Part shown: piece by piece, positions 33,678 to 42,068 of the stretch | How the letters are laid out: every line of letters starts with the position of its first letter | Numbering within the stretch: position 1 is the stretch's first letter | NCBI GenBank assembly: GCA_002711125.1 | Contig: PAHN01000007.1 | Span: forward strand, 136,987 to 183,863 | DNA length: 46,877 bases | Source of the DNA: Flavobacteriales bacterium | GTDB taxonomy: Bacteria > Bacteroidota > Bacteroidia > Flavobacteriales > BACL11 | Direction of reading: 5' to 3' | Position numbers and translations under genes: made by a program | The notes under the pieces: generated by a model | The model's database searches: none | What the model was told of the DNA's origin: nothing | What the model saw: the letters and a program-made list of their open reading frames with translations, nothing else

Positions 33678-34730
33678 ATGGAAGATTTTTTAAGAAACGA
33701 AGATGGTTCTAATAACATTTCAGAAAATAGCTTCAAAAACTCTAATCATTCACAAGTAGATTATTCTAATAAAAATAATACTGGTCAAATTTTTGAGGAT
33801 TTTCAGTTTGATAGACAATATGATGTCTCATATAAACCAACCAAAGAAGAGATTAAATCTTTTCCTGATCTTCAAAATGGTCCCTCATCGCTAATTCAGG
33901 GAGCTTCAGTTAATATTCAACAAGTAGGTATACATAATTTTCGTCTTCCACTTAAATATAGAACAAGAGATGGGGATGATATAACTCTTGAAACAAAAGT
34001 CACAGGAGCGGTTTCATTAGCTGCACACAAAAAAGGAATAAATATGTCACGAATTATGAGATCTTTTTATGAGTTTAAGGATGACTACGTTTTTAATAAC
34101 TTAGAAAATATTCTACTAAAGTATAAAAATAATTTAGATTCATTTGATGCCAAAATAGGACTTAATTTTTCTTATCCCATTCTTAAACCATCATTAAGGT
34201 CAAACAACAAAGGATATCAGTATTATAAAGTTACTCTAGAAGGTAATCTGAAAAATGACGGTAAATTTAGAAAATATCTACATTTTGACTTTGTTTATTC
34301 TTCTGCATGTCCCTGTTCTTATGAACTTGCTGAACATGCAAGAAAAACAAGAAATAAGGCTACAGTTTCTCATTCACAAAGGTCTGTAGCTCGAATCTCT
34401 ATAGAATTTAATGATACTGTTTGGATTGAGGATTTACAAGATTTATGTGTTAGAGCTCTTCGTACTGAAACTCAGGTAGTAGTTAAAAGAGAAGACGAAA
34501 TGGCCTTTGCTGAGCTTAATGGTTCGTATTTAAAATTTGTTGAGGATGCTGCCAGATTAATGTATGAGAAGTTGGAATCTGATAAAAGAATTTTAGATTT
34601 TAGAGTTATATGCTCTCATCAGGAATCACTTCATTCTCATGATGCGATTTCAGTGATAACTGCCCCTAATAGTAATTTTTGCACTGATATTCCACATGAA
34701 TTATGGTCAAGTCTAATTCATACATCTTAA
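33678..34730 (+). CDS. folE2: GTP cyclohydrolase FolE2 (type IB, MptA-like)
   Basis: 350 residues. A ~60-residue polar N-terminal extension precedes the FolE2 core: VNIQQVGIHNFRLPLKY, then the catalytic Cys in SSACPCSYELAEHARK, SHSQRSVARISIEF, and DFRVICSHQESLHSHDA. The enzyme opens GTP to dihydroneopterin triphosphate, the first step of folate and queuosine synthesis. It starts one base after the QueD-like stop, giving a two-gene pterin operon. The N-terminal extension is unusual for FolE2 and has no recognised domain. Confidence 0.9.
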   Translation: MEDFLRNEDGSNNISENSFKNSNHSQVDYSNKNNTGQIFEDFQFDRQYDVSYKPTKEEIKSFPDLQNGPSSLIQGASVNIQQVGIHNFRLPLKYRTRDGDDITLETKVTGAVSLAAHKKGINMSRIMRSFYEFKDDYVFNNLENILLKYKNNLDSFDAKIGLNFSYPILKPSLRSNNKGYQYYKVTLEGNLKNDGKFRKYLHFDFVYSSACPCSYELAEHARKTRNKATVSHSQRSVARISIEFNDTVWIEDLQDLCVRALRTETQVVVKREDEMAFAELNGSYLKFVEDAARLMYEKLESDKRILDFRVICSHQESLHSHDAISVITAPNSNFCTDIPHELWSSLIHTS

Positions 34731-34759
34731 AAATTAATAATAACTAAATTTATAAAAAA

Positions 34760-35254
34760 ATGAAAACAACAAAAAAAATAATAGGAGTTTTATCAATTGC
34801 ATTGCTTTTTTCTTGTGGTTCATCTGAAAATCCAAAGAATCCAGATAATAGTAATGAAAACATGAAAGCAAATGCGAATATAGTATCAATTGATACTATT
34901 AGAGCTGTTGGAAATACTATGTCTGAAATGTCTTTTAATATTAAGGAAATAAATGTAAAAGAAGGAAGTCTAGTTAAAATTACTTTAGTTAACGATGGAA
35001 TGGATAAATCAATGATTCATAATATTGTTTTTATAGAGCAAGAATCAGCAGATAAAGTTGCTTTTGAATGTCAAATGGCAGGAGAAGAAAACGATTTTGT
35101 AGTAAAAAATAAAGTGTTAGCATATTCTCCTTTAGCATATCCTGGAGAGACTGTTAGTTTTAAATTTAGAGCACCAAAAAAAGGTAATTACAGGTATTTT
35201 TGCACGTACCCTGGACATAGCGAAAAGATGCAGGGATGGCTTTACGTAGAGTAG
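34760..35254 (+). CDS. azurin/plastocyanin-like cupredoxin lipoprotein
   Basis: 164 residues. Lipoprotein signal (ALLFSC) then an Asn/Lys linker. The cupredoxin domain has HNIVFIE with the first His ligand and a C-terminal CTYPGHSEKMQGWLYVE, giving the Cys-x4-His-x4-Met set of type 1 copper sites. It is probably a membrane-anchored periplasmic electron carrier. A strong hairpin terminator follows its stop. Confidence 0.85.
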   Translation: MKTTKKIIGVLSIALLFSCGSSENPKNPDNSNENMKANANIVSIDTIRAVGNTMSEMSFNIKEINVKEGSLVKITLVNDGMDKSMIHNIVFIEQESADKVAFECQMAGEENDFVVKNKVLAYSPLAYPGETVSFKFRAPKKGNYRYFCTYPGHSEKMQGWLYVE

Positions 35255-35290
35255 TTTATAGTTAGTTTTAATTGTTGTAATTACCTTTTT

Positions 35291-35320
35291 AAAGCTCCCT
35301 TTTTTAAAAAAGGGAGCTTT
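35291..35320 (+). terminator. rho-independent terminator after the cupredoxin gene
   Basis: Perfect inverted repeat AAAGCTCCCTTTTTT / AAAAAAGGGAGCTTT followed by AATTTT. The stem is 15 bp including the A/T parts. Confidence 0.85.
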
Positions 35321-35327
35321 AATTTTA

Positions 35328-35335
35328 TAAATTTG
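35328..35335 (+). promoter_or_regulatory. TAnnTTTG box four bases before a start codon
   Basis: TAAATTTG ends four bases before the ATG at 35340, just after the terminator. Likely leaderless transcription of the DUF3817 gene. Confidence 0.5.
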
Positions 35336-35339
35336 TTAT

Positions 35340-35618
35340 ATGAAAATTATTTTTAAAATTATTGCATTTATTGAAGGTATATCTTATATTTTATTAATGA
35401 CTTTAGGGCTTTATTTTAAATATTTTTTAAATAACGAATTATATGTTAAGCTTTTAGGCATGCCCCATGGTATTCTTTTTGTTTTGTATATTATTTTAGC
35501 ATTTATATTAAGAAAACAGGAAGATTGGGCTAAAAAAGATTTTACAATAATACTTTTTGCATCTTTAGTTCCTTTTGGCACTTTTTATATAGATAAAAAA
35601 TATTTAAGAAAAAATTAA
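35340..35618 (+). CDS. DUF3817-family membrane protein
   Basis: 92 residues, three hydrophobic helices. The family pattern is present: IAFIEGISYILLMTLGLYFKY then LLGMPHGILFVLYIIL. Function unknown; an inner-membrane protein. One base separates its stop from the broken gene that follows. Confidence 0.8.
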   Translation: MKIIFKIIAFIEGISYILLMTLGLYFKYFLNNELYVKLLGMPHGILFVLYIILAFILRKQEDWAKKDFTIILFASLVPFGTFYIDKKYLRKN

Positions 35619-35619
35619 T

Positions 35620-35859
35620 ATGAATGCGGATAAGTTAGATAGAATTATTGAAATGGCATGCGAGGATAGGACTCCTTTTGAGGCGATTGAATTTCAATTT
35701 GGGTTAAAGGAGAATGATATATGAGGAATAATGAGGAAATATTTGAGTTTATCTTCTTTTAAAATGTGGAGAAAGAGAGTTAAATCTAGAAAAACTAAGC
35801 ATTCAAGAAATTTATTAGGTTTAAGATTTAAAAGTAAGAATCAAAGAGCTAATCGTTAA
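35620..35859 (+). pseudogene. TIGR03643-like small protein interrupted by an in-frame TGA
   Basis: An 80-codon reading frame resembling the TIGR03643 family, with DRIIEMACEDRTPFEAIEFQFGL in the first half and SSFKMWRKRVKSRKTKH in the second. A TGA at 35722-35724 interrupts it after 34 codons, without any change of frame or spacing, at the place where relatives have a hydrophobic residue before MR. The usual Trp in MAWEDR is Cys here. An ATG at 35731 (MRKYLSL...) could restart translation. TGA is clearly a stop elsewhere in the window. It is either a recent nonsense mutation or a sequence error. Confidence 0.7.
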
Positions 35860-35886
35860 ATATTTTTAAATTTGAACTAAAAAAAC

Positions 35887-36375
35887 ATGAAAAAAATACT
35901 TTTACTACTCATCTTTCCCTCTTTTATTTTGGCACAATCTTCTCATATCATTAATGCAGGGATGATGTATTATAGCCCTTCAGTTCTCACTATTAATATA
36001 GGGGATACAGTTCATTGGATTAATGATGGTGGATTTCATAATGTAAATTTTGATATAAATTCAATATCTGGTTTAAGTTTTAATAATCCTGAATCTTTTA
36101 TTTCAGACCCAACATCTGATACTGAAATTTATACTCATGTTTTTAATATACCTGGTAATTATGAGTATGATTGCTCTGTTTATGGGCATGCATCATCAGG
36201 TATGACGGGAACAATTATTGTTAATAGTGTTAATCAAATATTTGAATATGTTTCAAATAAAAAATTATTAGGGGTTTTTAGCTTTTTAGGGAATAACGTA
36301 AAATCTACAAAAAATAAAATTCTTATATACAGGTATAATGATGGAACAGTTGTAAAAAAAGTAGTTTTAGATTAA
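35887..36375 (+). CDS. secreted cupredoxin-like protein with T9SS-like tail
   Basis: 162 residues. The signal peptide ends SFILAQ. The plastocyanin-like domain (~20-120) has HWINDGGFHNVNF with the first His and YDCSVYGHASSGMTG with the Cys-x4-His-x4-Met copper ligands. A short divergent sorting tail (FSFLGNNV, ILIYRYNDGTVVKKVVLD) follows. It is probably a copper protein on the cell surface. TAAATTTG lies 12 bases upstream of the ATG. Confidence 0.8.
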   Translation: MKKILLLLIFPSFILAQSSHIINAGMMYYSPSVLTINIGDTVHWINDGGFHNVNFDINSISGLSFNNPESFISDPTSDTEIYTHVFNIPGNYEYDCSVYGHASSGMTGTIIVNSVNQIFEYVSNKKLLGVFSFLGNNVKSTKNKILIYRYNDGTVVKKVVLD

Positions 36376-36413
36376 TATCTTTTTTCTGTCTTTATTTTAA
36401 AAAATTATTATAA

Positions 36414-37667
36414 ATGATTAATGAGCATGATCCTTATGCTGCACTAAGATTTCGAGAGTTTAATATTTTTTTACTTATTAGATTTCTTCTGGTTTTTGGT
36501 TGGTCTATGCAATTTATAATAATTGAATGGGAAGTTTATAATATTACTAAGGATCCTTTAGCTTTAGGCTTAATTGGATTAGTTGAAATTATTCCCGCAA
36601 TATCAATGGCACTTTTTGCAGGTCATATTGTTGATCAAAAAGAGAAAAAAAAATTATTTGTTTATGCAATTTTTGCTTTTTTAATAGTATCATTTGCATT
36701 TTTTGTTGTTACAAGTAAATATTGTTATTCTAATTTTTCATCAAATAAGATTTTATATGCTATATATTTTTTAGTTTTTATTGGTGGATTTATTAGAGCT
36801 TTTTTTGGTCCAATTATCTTTTCTTTAGTTGCATTAATTGTTCCAAAAAAAAGTTATCCTAATGCGGCTTCATGGAGTAGTTCAACATGGCAGTTAGCTG
36901 CTGTAATTGGACCTGCTGTTGCCGGTTTTTCTATAGCCTATAACGGAGTACATATTTCAATGTTATATGTACTTGTTTCTGTTTTTATATCTTTAATTTT
37001 AACATTTTTATTGAAAAAGAAACCAATATTAAATCCAAAAATTGGTGAACCTATTCTTGATAGCTTAAAGCAGGGTCTTTCTTTTGTTTTTAGAACAAAA
37101 GCAATATTTGTATCCATAAGTTTAGATATGGTTGCTGTATTATTTGGAGGAGCTATAGCACTTTTACCAATTTATGCTCAAGATATTTTACATGTTGGCT
37201 CAGAAGGTTTTGGAATTCTTAGAGCGGCTCCTGCTGTCGGGGCATTGATAGTAATGTTTACTTCTGCTTATATACCTGTAACAAAGAATGCGGGAAAAAA
37301 ATTACTAATAGCTATTTTATGTTTTGGAGTTTCAATAATTGTTTTTGGAGTTTCTTCTATGTTTTACTTATCATTGTTAGCCCTTTTTATTTATGGATTA
37401 ACAGATGGTATATCAATGATTATTAGACAAACAATACTTCAATTAAAAACTCCAGATGAAGTTAGAGGCAGAGTAGCTTCAGTAAATTCTATTTTCATTG
37501 GTTCATCAAATGAGTTAGGTGCCTTTGAAAGTGGATTGACTGCTAGATTAATGGGGACTGTTCCCGCAGTTGTTTTTGGAGGATTGATGACTATTTTTTC
37601 AGTTGTTTTTACAAATTTTAAGTTTCCTCAATTCAGGGAATTAGATTTGACAGATGATATTAAATAA
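36414..37667 (+). CDS. MFS transporter (EntS/transmembrane-effector-like)
   Basis: 417 residues with about 12 membrane helices. It has EWEVYNITKDPLALGLIGLVEIIPAISMALFAGHIVDQKEKKKL, the cytoplasmic GHIVDQ-type loop of MFS_3 exporters, and GLTDGISMIIRQTILQLKTPDEVRGRVASVNSIFIG in the second half. It is likely an exporter of a small molecule in the inner membrane; substrate unknown. Confidence 0.85.
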   Translation: MINEHDPYAALRFREFNIFLLIRFLLVFGWSMQFIIIEWEVYNITKDPLALGLIGLVEIIPAISMALFAGHIVDQKEKKKLFVYAIFAFLIVSFAFFVVTSKYCYSNFSSNKILYAIYFLVFIGGFIRAFFGPIIFSLVALIVPKKSYPNAASWSSSTWQLAAVIGPAVAGFSIAYNGVHISMLYVLVSVFISLILTFLLKKKPILNPKIGEPILDSLKQGLSFVFRTKAIFVSISLDMVAVLFGGAIALLPIYAQDILHVGSEGFGILRAAPAVGALIVMFTSAYIPVTKNAGKKLLIAILCFGVSIIVFGVSSMFYLSLLALFIYGLTDGISMIIRQTILQLKTPDEVRGRVASVNSIFIGSSNELGAFESGLTARLMGTVPAVVFGGLMTIFSVVFTNFKFPQFRELDLTDDIK

Positions 37668-37701
37668 AATCTTTAATAATTAATTATTTTAAAATAGATC
37701 T

Positions 37702-38604
37702 ATGTTAAAAATTGCTAACGATTTAATTTATAATCACCCATTAAAAGAAAATCATAGGTTTCCAATGATTAAATATAAACTTTTGCCAGATATATTAATT
37801 AATGAAGGTACATGTATTAATGATAATTTTTTTGTTCCTAGTAATATAAACTATGATGATATACTTTTAACTCATAGTAATTTATATTTTCAAAAATTAA
37901 TTAATTTAAAATTAAATGAAAGGGAGTTAAGAGCAATAGGCTTTCCGATGTCTAATGAACTTATACAAAGAGAAATGAAAATTGTTCAAGGAACTATAGA
38001 AAGCTCCTTATATAGCCTTAAAAACAAGGTTTCACTAAATATAGCTGGAGGAACTCATCATGCTTTTTCAAATAAGGCTGAAGCTTTTTGCTTATTAAAT
38101 GACCAGTCAGTTGCTGCAAATTATTTAATTCATAATCAATTATGTCAAAGAATATTTATTTTAGATTTGGATGTTCACCAGGGTAATGGAACAGCTGAAA
38201 TATTTCGAAAAAATAAATATGTATATACTGCTTCATTTCATGGTGAAAAAAATTATCCATTTAGAAAAGAAATTAGTGATTTTGATTACGGTTTTAACGA
38301 TGGAGTTAGCGATTTTGAATATTTAAAAGTTATTAAGTATGAAGTCCCAAGATTAATTGAAAAATTTCAGCCAGATTTTATTTTTTACTTATCAGGAGTT
38401 GATATTTTAGAAGAAGATAAGCTTGGAAGACTTTCAGTTTCAATTAACGGATGTAAAAGCAGAGATAGATTTGTCCTAAATTATTGTAAAAAAAATAATA
38501 TTCCAATACAAATAAGTATGGGTGGTGGATATTCTCCTAATGTAAATAATATAGTTGAAGCTCATGCAAATACTTTTAGATTAGCTCAAGAAATCTTTTT
38601 TTGA
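37702..38604 (+). CDS. histone deacetylase / acetoin-utilisation (AcuC)-like amidohydrolase
   Basis: 300 residues of the arginase/deacetylase fold: GGTHHAFSNKAEAFCLLND with the charge-relay His pair, FILDLDVHQGNGTAEIF with zinc-binding Asp and His, and LSGVDILEEDKLGRLSVS with the third zinc Asp, then SMGGGYSP. It is closest in style to class IV (HDAC11-like) bacterial deacetylases. The substrate is probably an acetylated small molecule or protein lysine. Its 3' end overlaps the convergent helicase gene by 19 bp. Confidence 0.87.
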   Translation: MLKIANDLIYNHPLKENHRFPMIKYKLLPDILINEGTCINDNFFVPSNINYDDILLTHSNLYFQKLINLKLNERELRAIGFPMSNELIQREMKIVQGTIESSLYSLKNKVSLNIAGGTHHAFSNKAEAFCLLNDQSVAANYLIHNQLCQRIFILDLDVHQGNGTAEIFRKNKYVYTASFHGEKNYPFRKEISDFDYGFNDGVSDFEYLKVIKYEVPRLIEKFQPDFIFYLSGVDILEEDKLGRLSVSINGCKSRDRFVLNYCKKNNIPIQISMGGGYSPNVNNIVEAHANTFRLAQEIFF

Positions 38605-40004
38605 AAGAAGTTATTATTAAAATTAATAAGATATAATTTTTTACTTGCTCTAGTAAAAGCAGTGTATATCCATCTAAGGAATGATTTATCTAGCATATCT
38701 TCAGTAAAATACCCGATATCTACAAATACATTTTGCCATTGTCCTCCTTGGGATTTATGACATGTCATAGCATAAGAAAACTTAATTTGTAAGGCATTAA
38801 AAAAAGGATTTTCTTTTATTTTTTTATTTATCTCTTTTTCTCCTTTGTAATCTAATCCAACTTCTTTGTATAGTTGCTGATATTGCTCGTATGTTATAGC
38901 AGGATTTTCACTTTTTAAAGTATCTAATAACAATATTACATCTAATTCTTTTTCATCATTATAGTCTGTCATTCGAATACTGGCTTTTGCAAAACGGAAT
39001 CCATATCGTTCTATTATTTCTTTAATTTTAATGACATCAATTATATCTCCATTTGCAATAAATTTTGTATTACTTATTTCCTTTAGCCAAAAGTAATTAT
39101 TTCTAACAACCATTAACTTATCTCCTGCAGATATCTCATTTTCTTGCCATCTAATTTTTATTCTTACTTGTTGATTATATTGATTTGCTCTCTTATTTGA
39201 CCGGCAAAGTATAGCTGTATGATTTATTCCTTCATTAGCATAAACATCTTCTAGTGCTTCTTGCAGATCTTCTCCTGTATTAATACGTATAACTTCTTTA
39301 CTAGTTAAGAATTTTGGATAGGAGTAGTCATTATTTGATATTTTTTCTCTAATTTTTGTGGCATTTGCTAAAATAAATGAGTCTTTTTTCTGTCTTACTA
39401 CTTTTGTAAGCTCTTTGCAGATAACTTGTTTATTATAATTTAAATTTAGTGTCTCTTCATTTAAAGCAGGACTTATATCTAAATGAACTGGTGGAAGTTG
39501 AGCTCTATCTCCAATAAGTATTAATTTACAATTAATGCCATTATATACGTATTTAATTAAATCTTCTAAAAGTGATCTGTTGCCAAATCCCTTATCAGAA
39601 TTTTCAGGAATCATAGAAGCTTCATCAACTATAAATACTGTATTACAATGAGTATTTTCTTTAAGTTTAATAAAGGTGTTCCCATTTTTATTTGTTCTTA
39701 TCCAATATATTTTTCTATGTATAGTACTTGTTGATTTTTTAGAGTATTTTGAAAGTACTTTTGCAGCCCTTCCAGTTGGTGCAATTAAGACGGATCGTTT
39801 TCCTATAACTGGCAATGCCTTTACAAGCGCAGCAACCAGAGTAGTTTTTCCTGTTCCAGCATACCCCTTAAGCATAAAGATACTTCTATTACCTATTGTT
39901 GTTACAAATTCAGATATATAGTTGATGATTTCAACTTGCTCACTTGTTGGTTTAAAAAGAAAATGATGTCTTGTTTTCTCTTGTAATTTTTTACAGTTCA
40001 TCAT
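38586..40004 (-). CDS. RecD-like SF1B DNA helicase (AAA_30 / UvrD_C_2)
   Basis: 472 residues. Walker A in LKGYAGTGKTTLVAAL (~44-59), GRAAKVLSK, Walker B VFIVDEASMI, GDRAQLPPV, and C-terminal UvrD_C_2 with YAMTCHKSQGGQW and YTAFTRASKKLYLI. It matches the short RecD/Dda-like helicases common in Bacteroidota, acting in DNA repair or replication. It reads toward the deacetylase gene. Confidence 0.9.
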   Translation of the reverse strand: MMNCKKLQEKTRHHFLFKPTSEQVEIINYISEFVTTIGNRSIFMLKGYAGTGKTTLVAALVKALPVIGKRSVLIAPTGRAAKVLSKYSKKSTSTIHRKIYWIRTNKNGNTFIKLKENTHCNTVFIVDEASMIPENSDKGFGNRSLLEDLIKYVYNGINCKLILIGDRAQLPPVHLDISPALNEETLNLNYNKQVICKELTKVVRQKKDSFILANATKIREKISNNDYSYPKFLTSKEVIRINTGEDLQEALEDVYANEGINHTAILCRSNKRANQYNQQVRIKIRWQENEISAGDKLMVVRNNYFWLKEISNTKFIANGDIIDVIKIKEIIERYGFRFAKASIRMTDYNDEKELDVILLLDTLKSENPAITYEQYQQLYKEVGLDYKGEKEINKKIKENPFFNALQIKFSYAMTCHKSQGGQWQNVFVDIGYFTEDMLDKSFLRWIYTAFTRASKKLYLINFNNNFFQKKIS

Positions 40005-40006
40005 GG

Positions 40007-40186
40007 TTAAAATGTAATTAACCTGACATTTTTTTCATTATTAATATTTAATGGACCACACAATAATAAATTCATTTCATAAAATTGACCCATCAAAGCA
40101 TTTGTACAATTGTATTTTGCTAGTATTTTATTTTGCCCTAAACTAATCATAGGCAAGCAAAGTAATATAAGTAGTAGTTTTTTCAT
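40007..40186 (-). CDS. small secreted peptide (59 aa), last gene of the signal-peptide cluster
   Basis: ATG at 40186 to TAA at 40007. It starts MKKLLLILLCLPMISLGQ, a signal peptide encoded by the same DNA as in its upstream neighbours, followed by a ~41-residue mature part with two Cys (NCTNA, LLCGP). It is likely real because the 5' sequence matches six other genes, but it may be the truncated remains of a longer gene. It lies 8 bp after the next gene upstream and ends just before the helicase ATG. Confidence 0.6.
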   Translation of the reverse strand: MKKLLLILLCLPMISLGQNKILAKYNCTNALMGQFYEMNLLLCGPLNINNEKNVRLITF

Positions 40187-40194
40187 TTTATTTT

Positions 40195-40758
40195 CTATTC
40201 GTCTATTCTACAAAATTTAAATTTTTCATCTTTCCATAAAGCAATTACTTCTTTACCTTGATAAACACTATCGCACATCATATAACAATTTTCTTTATCT
40301 TCTATGTATTTTATGTAGTCTTTGTGCTTATTCTTATATCCTATATCACTGACTTTACCAAATTTCCATTCTTTATCAACTTTATTAATATATTTCTGAA
40401 ATCTCATTCCTTTGTATGCTTGTTTATTCTCTAAATATTTAGAAAAAAAATCTTTCAATGTCATATTATTATCTATTTCAACACTAAGTTTTAATTTTTG
40501 CATATCAATGTCATTCTCGTCATAAAAAAATTTAGCAGCAGCATCATAATCTTCTTTGTTCATTTGATAAGCAAAATCATACAGTGTTTTAATTAATAGT
40601 AATCTTGTCGGCTTAATTTTTTTGCTTGAACTAGTTTCTTTTTTATTTTCTTTTTGTTTTGTCTCTTTGGGTTCTAGAAGTTTAATTATTGCATTTGGTT
40701 TACTTAAATAATAAAAAACTAAAGACAAGCAAAGTAATGTGAGTAGTAGTTTTTTCAT
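40195..40758 (-). CDS. exported or membrane-anchored unknown protein
   Basis: 187 residues. The N-terminal hydrophobic segment (MKKLLLTLLCLSLVFYYL) lacks a clear cleavage site, so it may act as a membrane anchor. A Lys/Glu linker (~35-50) follows. Then comes a helical-plus-beta region (LIKTLYDFAYQMNKEDYDAAAKFFYDEND) resembling NTF2-like folds, but this is a weak impression. Two Cys close to CYMMCDS. It is co-oriented and closely spaced with its neighbours. Confidence 0.65.
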   Translation of the reverse strand: MKKLLLTLLCLSLVFYYLSKPNAIIKLLEPKETKQKENKKETSSSKKIKPTRLLLIKTLYDFAYQMNKEDYDAAAKFFYDENDIDMQKLKLSVEIDNNMTLKDFFSKYLENKQAYKGMRFQKYINKVDKEWKFGKVSDIGYKNKHKDYIKYIEDKENCYMMCDSVYQGKEVIALWKDEKFKFCRIDE

Positions 40759-40760
40759 TT

Positions 40761-41132
40761 TTAATAACGTATTGTACTGACTAAAATACCATTAAGATAG
40801 ATTTGTTTATATTTAATTGTTCCATCTTCATAGTAACAAATATGATTGCCATTTCTTCTTCCATTAACATACTGAGATTGAAACCATAATTCTCCTGTTC
40901 CATAAAATGATGTTGTAGAGTCTAATTTATTATTTAAATATATGTGTTCGTATTCAAGTACTGAATCCTTGAGGTCATATTTTTCAACTATTCTTCCATC
41001 AATAATTTCTGAGTGAATTAATTTTGGACCGTAACCTCTTTCTATATAAATACTATCATTAACTTTTTGCTTATATACCTGCCCAAACCCAATAAAGGGC
41101 AAGCAAAGTAATATAAGTAGTAGTTTTTTCAT
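40761..41132 (-). CDS. secreted MORN-like repeat protein
   Basis: 123 residues from the ATG at 41132, which matches the conserved cluster start; a second ATG four codons upstream overlaps the preceding gene. The signal peptide ends GFGQ. The mature part has MORN-variant repeats (FYGTGELWFQSQYVNGRRNGNHICYYEDGTIKYKQIYLNG). Such repeats are seen in Bacteroidota envelope and toxin-associated proteins. Function unknown. Confidence 0.72.
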   Translation of the reverse strand: MKKLLLILLCLPFIGFGQVYKQKVNDSIYIERGYGPKLIHSEIIDGRIVEKYDLKDSVLEYEHIYLNNKLDSTTSFYGTGELWFQSQYVNGRRNGNHICYYEDGTIKYKQIYLNGILVSTIRY

Positions 41133-41136
41133 TTTT

Positions 41137-41730
41137 TTATTCATTTAATTTAGATATTCTTGAACGGAATTCATCCATATTTAAAAATCTAAGTGCAGAA
41201 TCTACAATACTTTGACTCTTATTTTTTTCTGTTATTTTTACATTACCATCTCCATTATCAACAAGTACTTTTTCAATCTCTCCATCCGATTTAAAATATA
41301 ATCTAATTTCACTATCTACAATTCCATTTTTTGGCCATATAAAATCTTCAAATAATCCTGTAACAGGGTCATAAGATTCTGTTCTTAAGAATTTATTTAT
41401 TATATGAGCAAAGTATAACTTGTTATCTTTATAATAATAATAAGCATTAAATGCAGGGGAAGGTCCACAATGTGTCTCTTCAAAGTATATAGATATCGTA
41501 CTGTATCGTTTCGGATACGAACATCTAGTAATTTTTCTCTTGTGACTATTTTCGTAAGTAGCGCCTTCTGGTTCCATTGAATCAAACCATCTTATTGTTT
41601 TACAATCTTTCTTTTTCTCATATGATATTGTTTCTTTATACATTTTCTTAATTTCTAAAACTCTATCTGAATACTGAGCATAGATCAAGAAGGGTTGCAA
41701 GCAAAGTAATATAAGTAGTAGTTTTTTCAT
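41137..41730 (-). CDS. secreted unknown protein
   Basis: 197 residues. Signal peptide MKKLLLILLCLQPFLIYAQ, then a beta-rich domain with three Cys (KDCKT, TRCSYP, THCGP). No family recognised. It adjoins the lipoprotein gene upstream directly, with no spacer, and overlaps the longer reading of the MORN gene, so it is part of the same operon. Confidence 0.68.
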   Translation of the reverse strand: MKKLLLILLCLQPFLIYAQYSDRVLEIKKMYKETISYEKKKDCKTIRWFDSMEPEGATYENSHKRKITRCSYPKRYSTISIYFEETHCGPSPAFNAYYYYKDNKLYFAHIINKFLRTESYDPVTGLFEDFIWPKNGIVDSEIRLYFKSDGEIEKVLVDNGDGNVKITEKNKSQSIVDSALRFLNMDEFRSRISKLNE

Positions 41731-42051
41731 TTAGTTGATTTTTTTCTTAATAATAACATCTTCATTATTTTTTTTTATAAGGAATTTGTCTTTAGCACTT
41801 CTTTCTTGTTCATTAACATCATTTTCTAAAAGTACTTTTTTAATACTATCTTCTTTTATTTGATTTTTGAGGGAATTTTTTTCTTTTTGCAGAAAATTAA
41901 TTTCCTTTTTTTTATTACTAATACTGTCTATTTCTTTTATTATACCCGTAGTTGACTCTTTTAATAAAGTTTCATCATCATCTTCCATCTCTTTATCCCC
42001 ACAAGAATAAACCAAAGGCAAGCAAAGTACTATAATTAGTAGTTTTTTCAT
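41731..42051 (-). CDS. small coiled-coil lipoprotein
   Basis: 106 residues. Lipoprotein signal with lipobox VYSC. The mature part is highly charged and helical, with a likely coiled coil (about residues 38-85, KEIDSISNKKKEINFLQKEK...). Its first ~25 codons match the lipoprotein gene at 43374-44150 almost base for base, although the rest is unrelated. Confidence 0.68.
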   Translation of the reverse strand: MKKLLIIVLCLPLVYSCGDKEMEDDDETLLKESTTGIIKEIDSISNKKKEINFLQKEKNSLKNQIKEDSIKKVLLENDVNEQERSAKDKFLIKKNNEDVIIKKKIN

Positions 42052-42068
42052 TTTGGTTTATTGTTAAT

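Noticed and set aside
35620-35859. Genetic code with TGA = Trp
   Set aside because: TGA ends well-bounded genes in this window (for example paaY at 2656-2658 and the thioredoxin-like gene at 27975-27977), and the relatives' residue at the interrupted position is not Trp.
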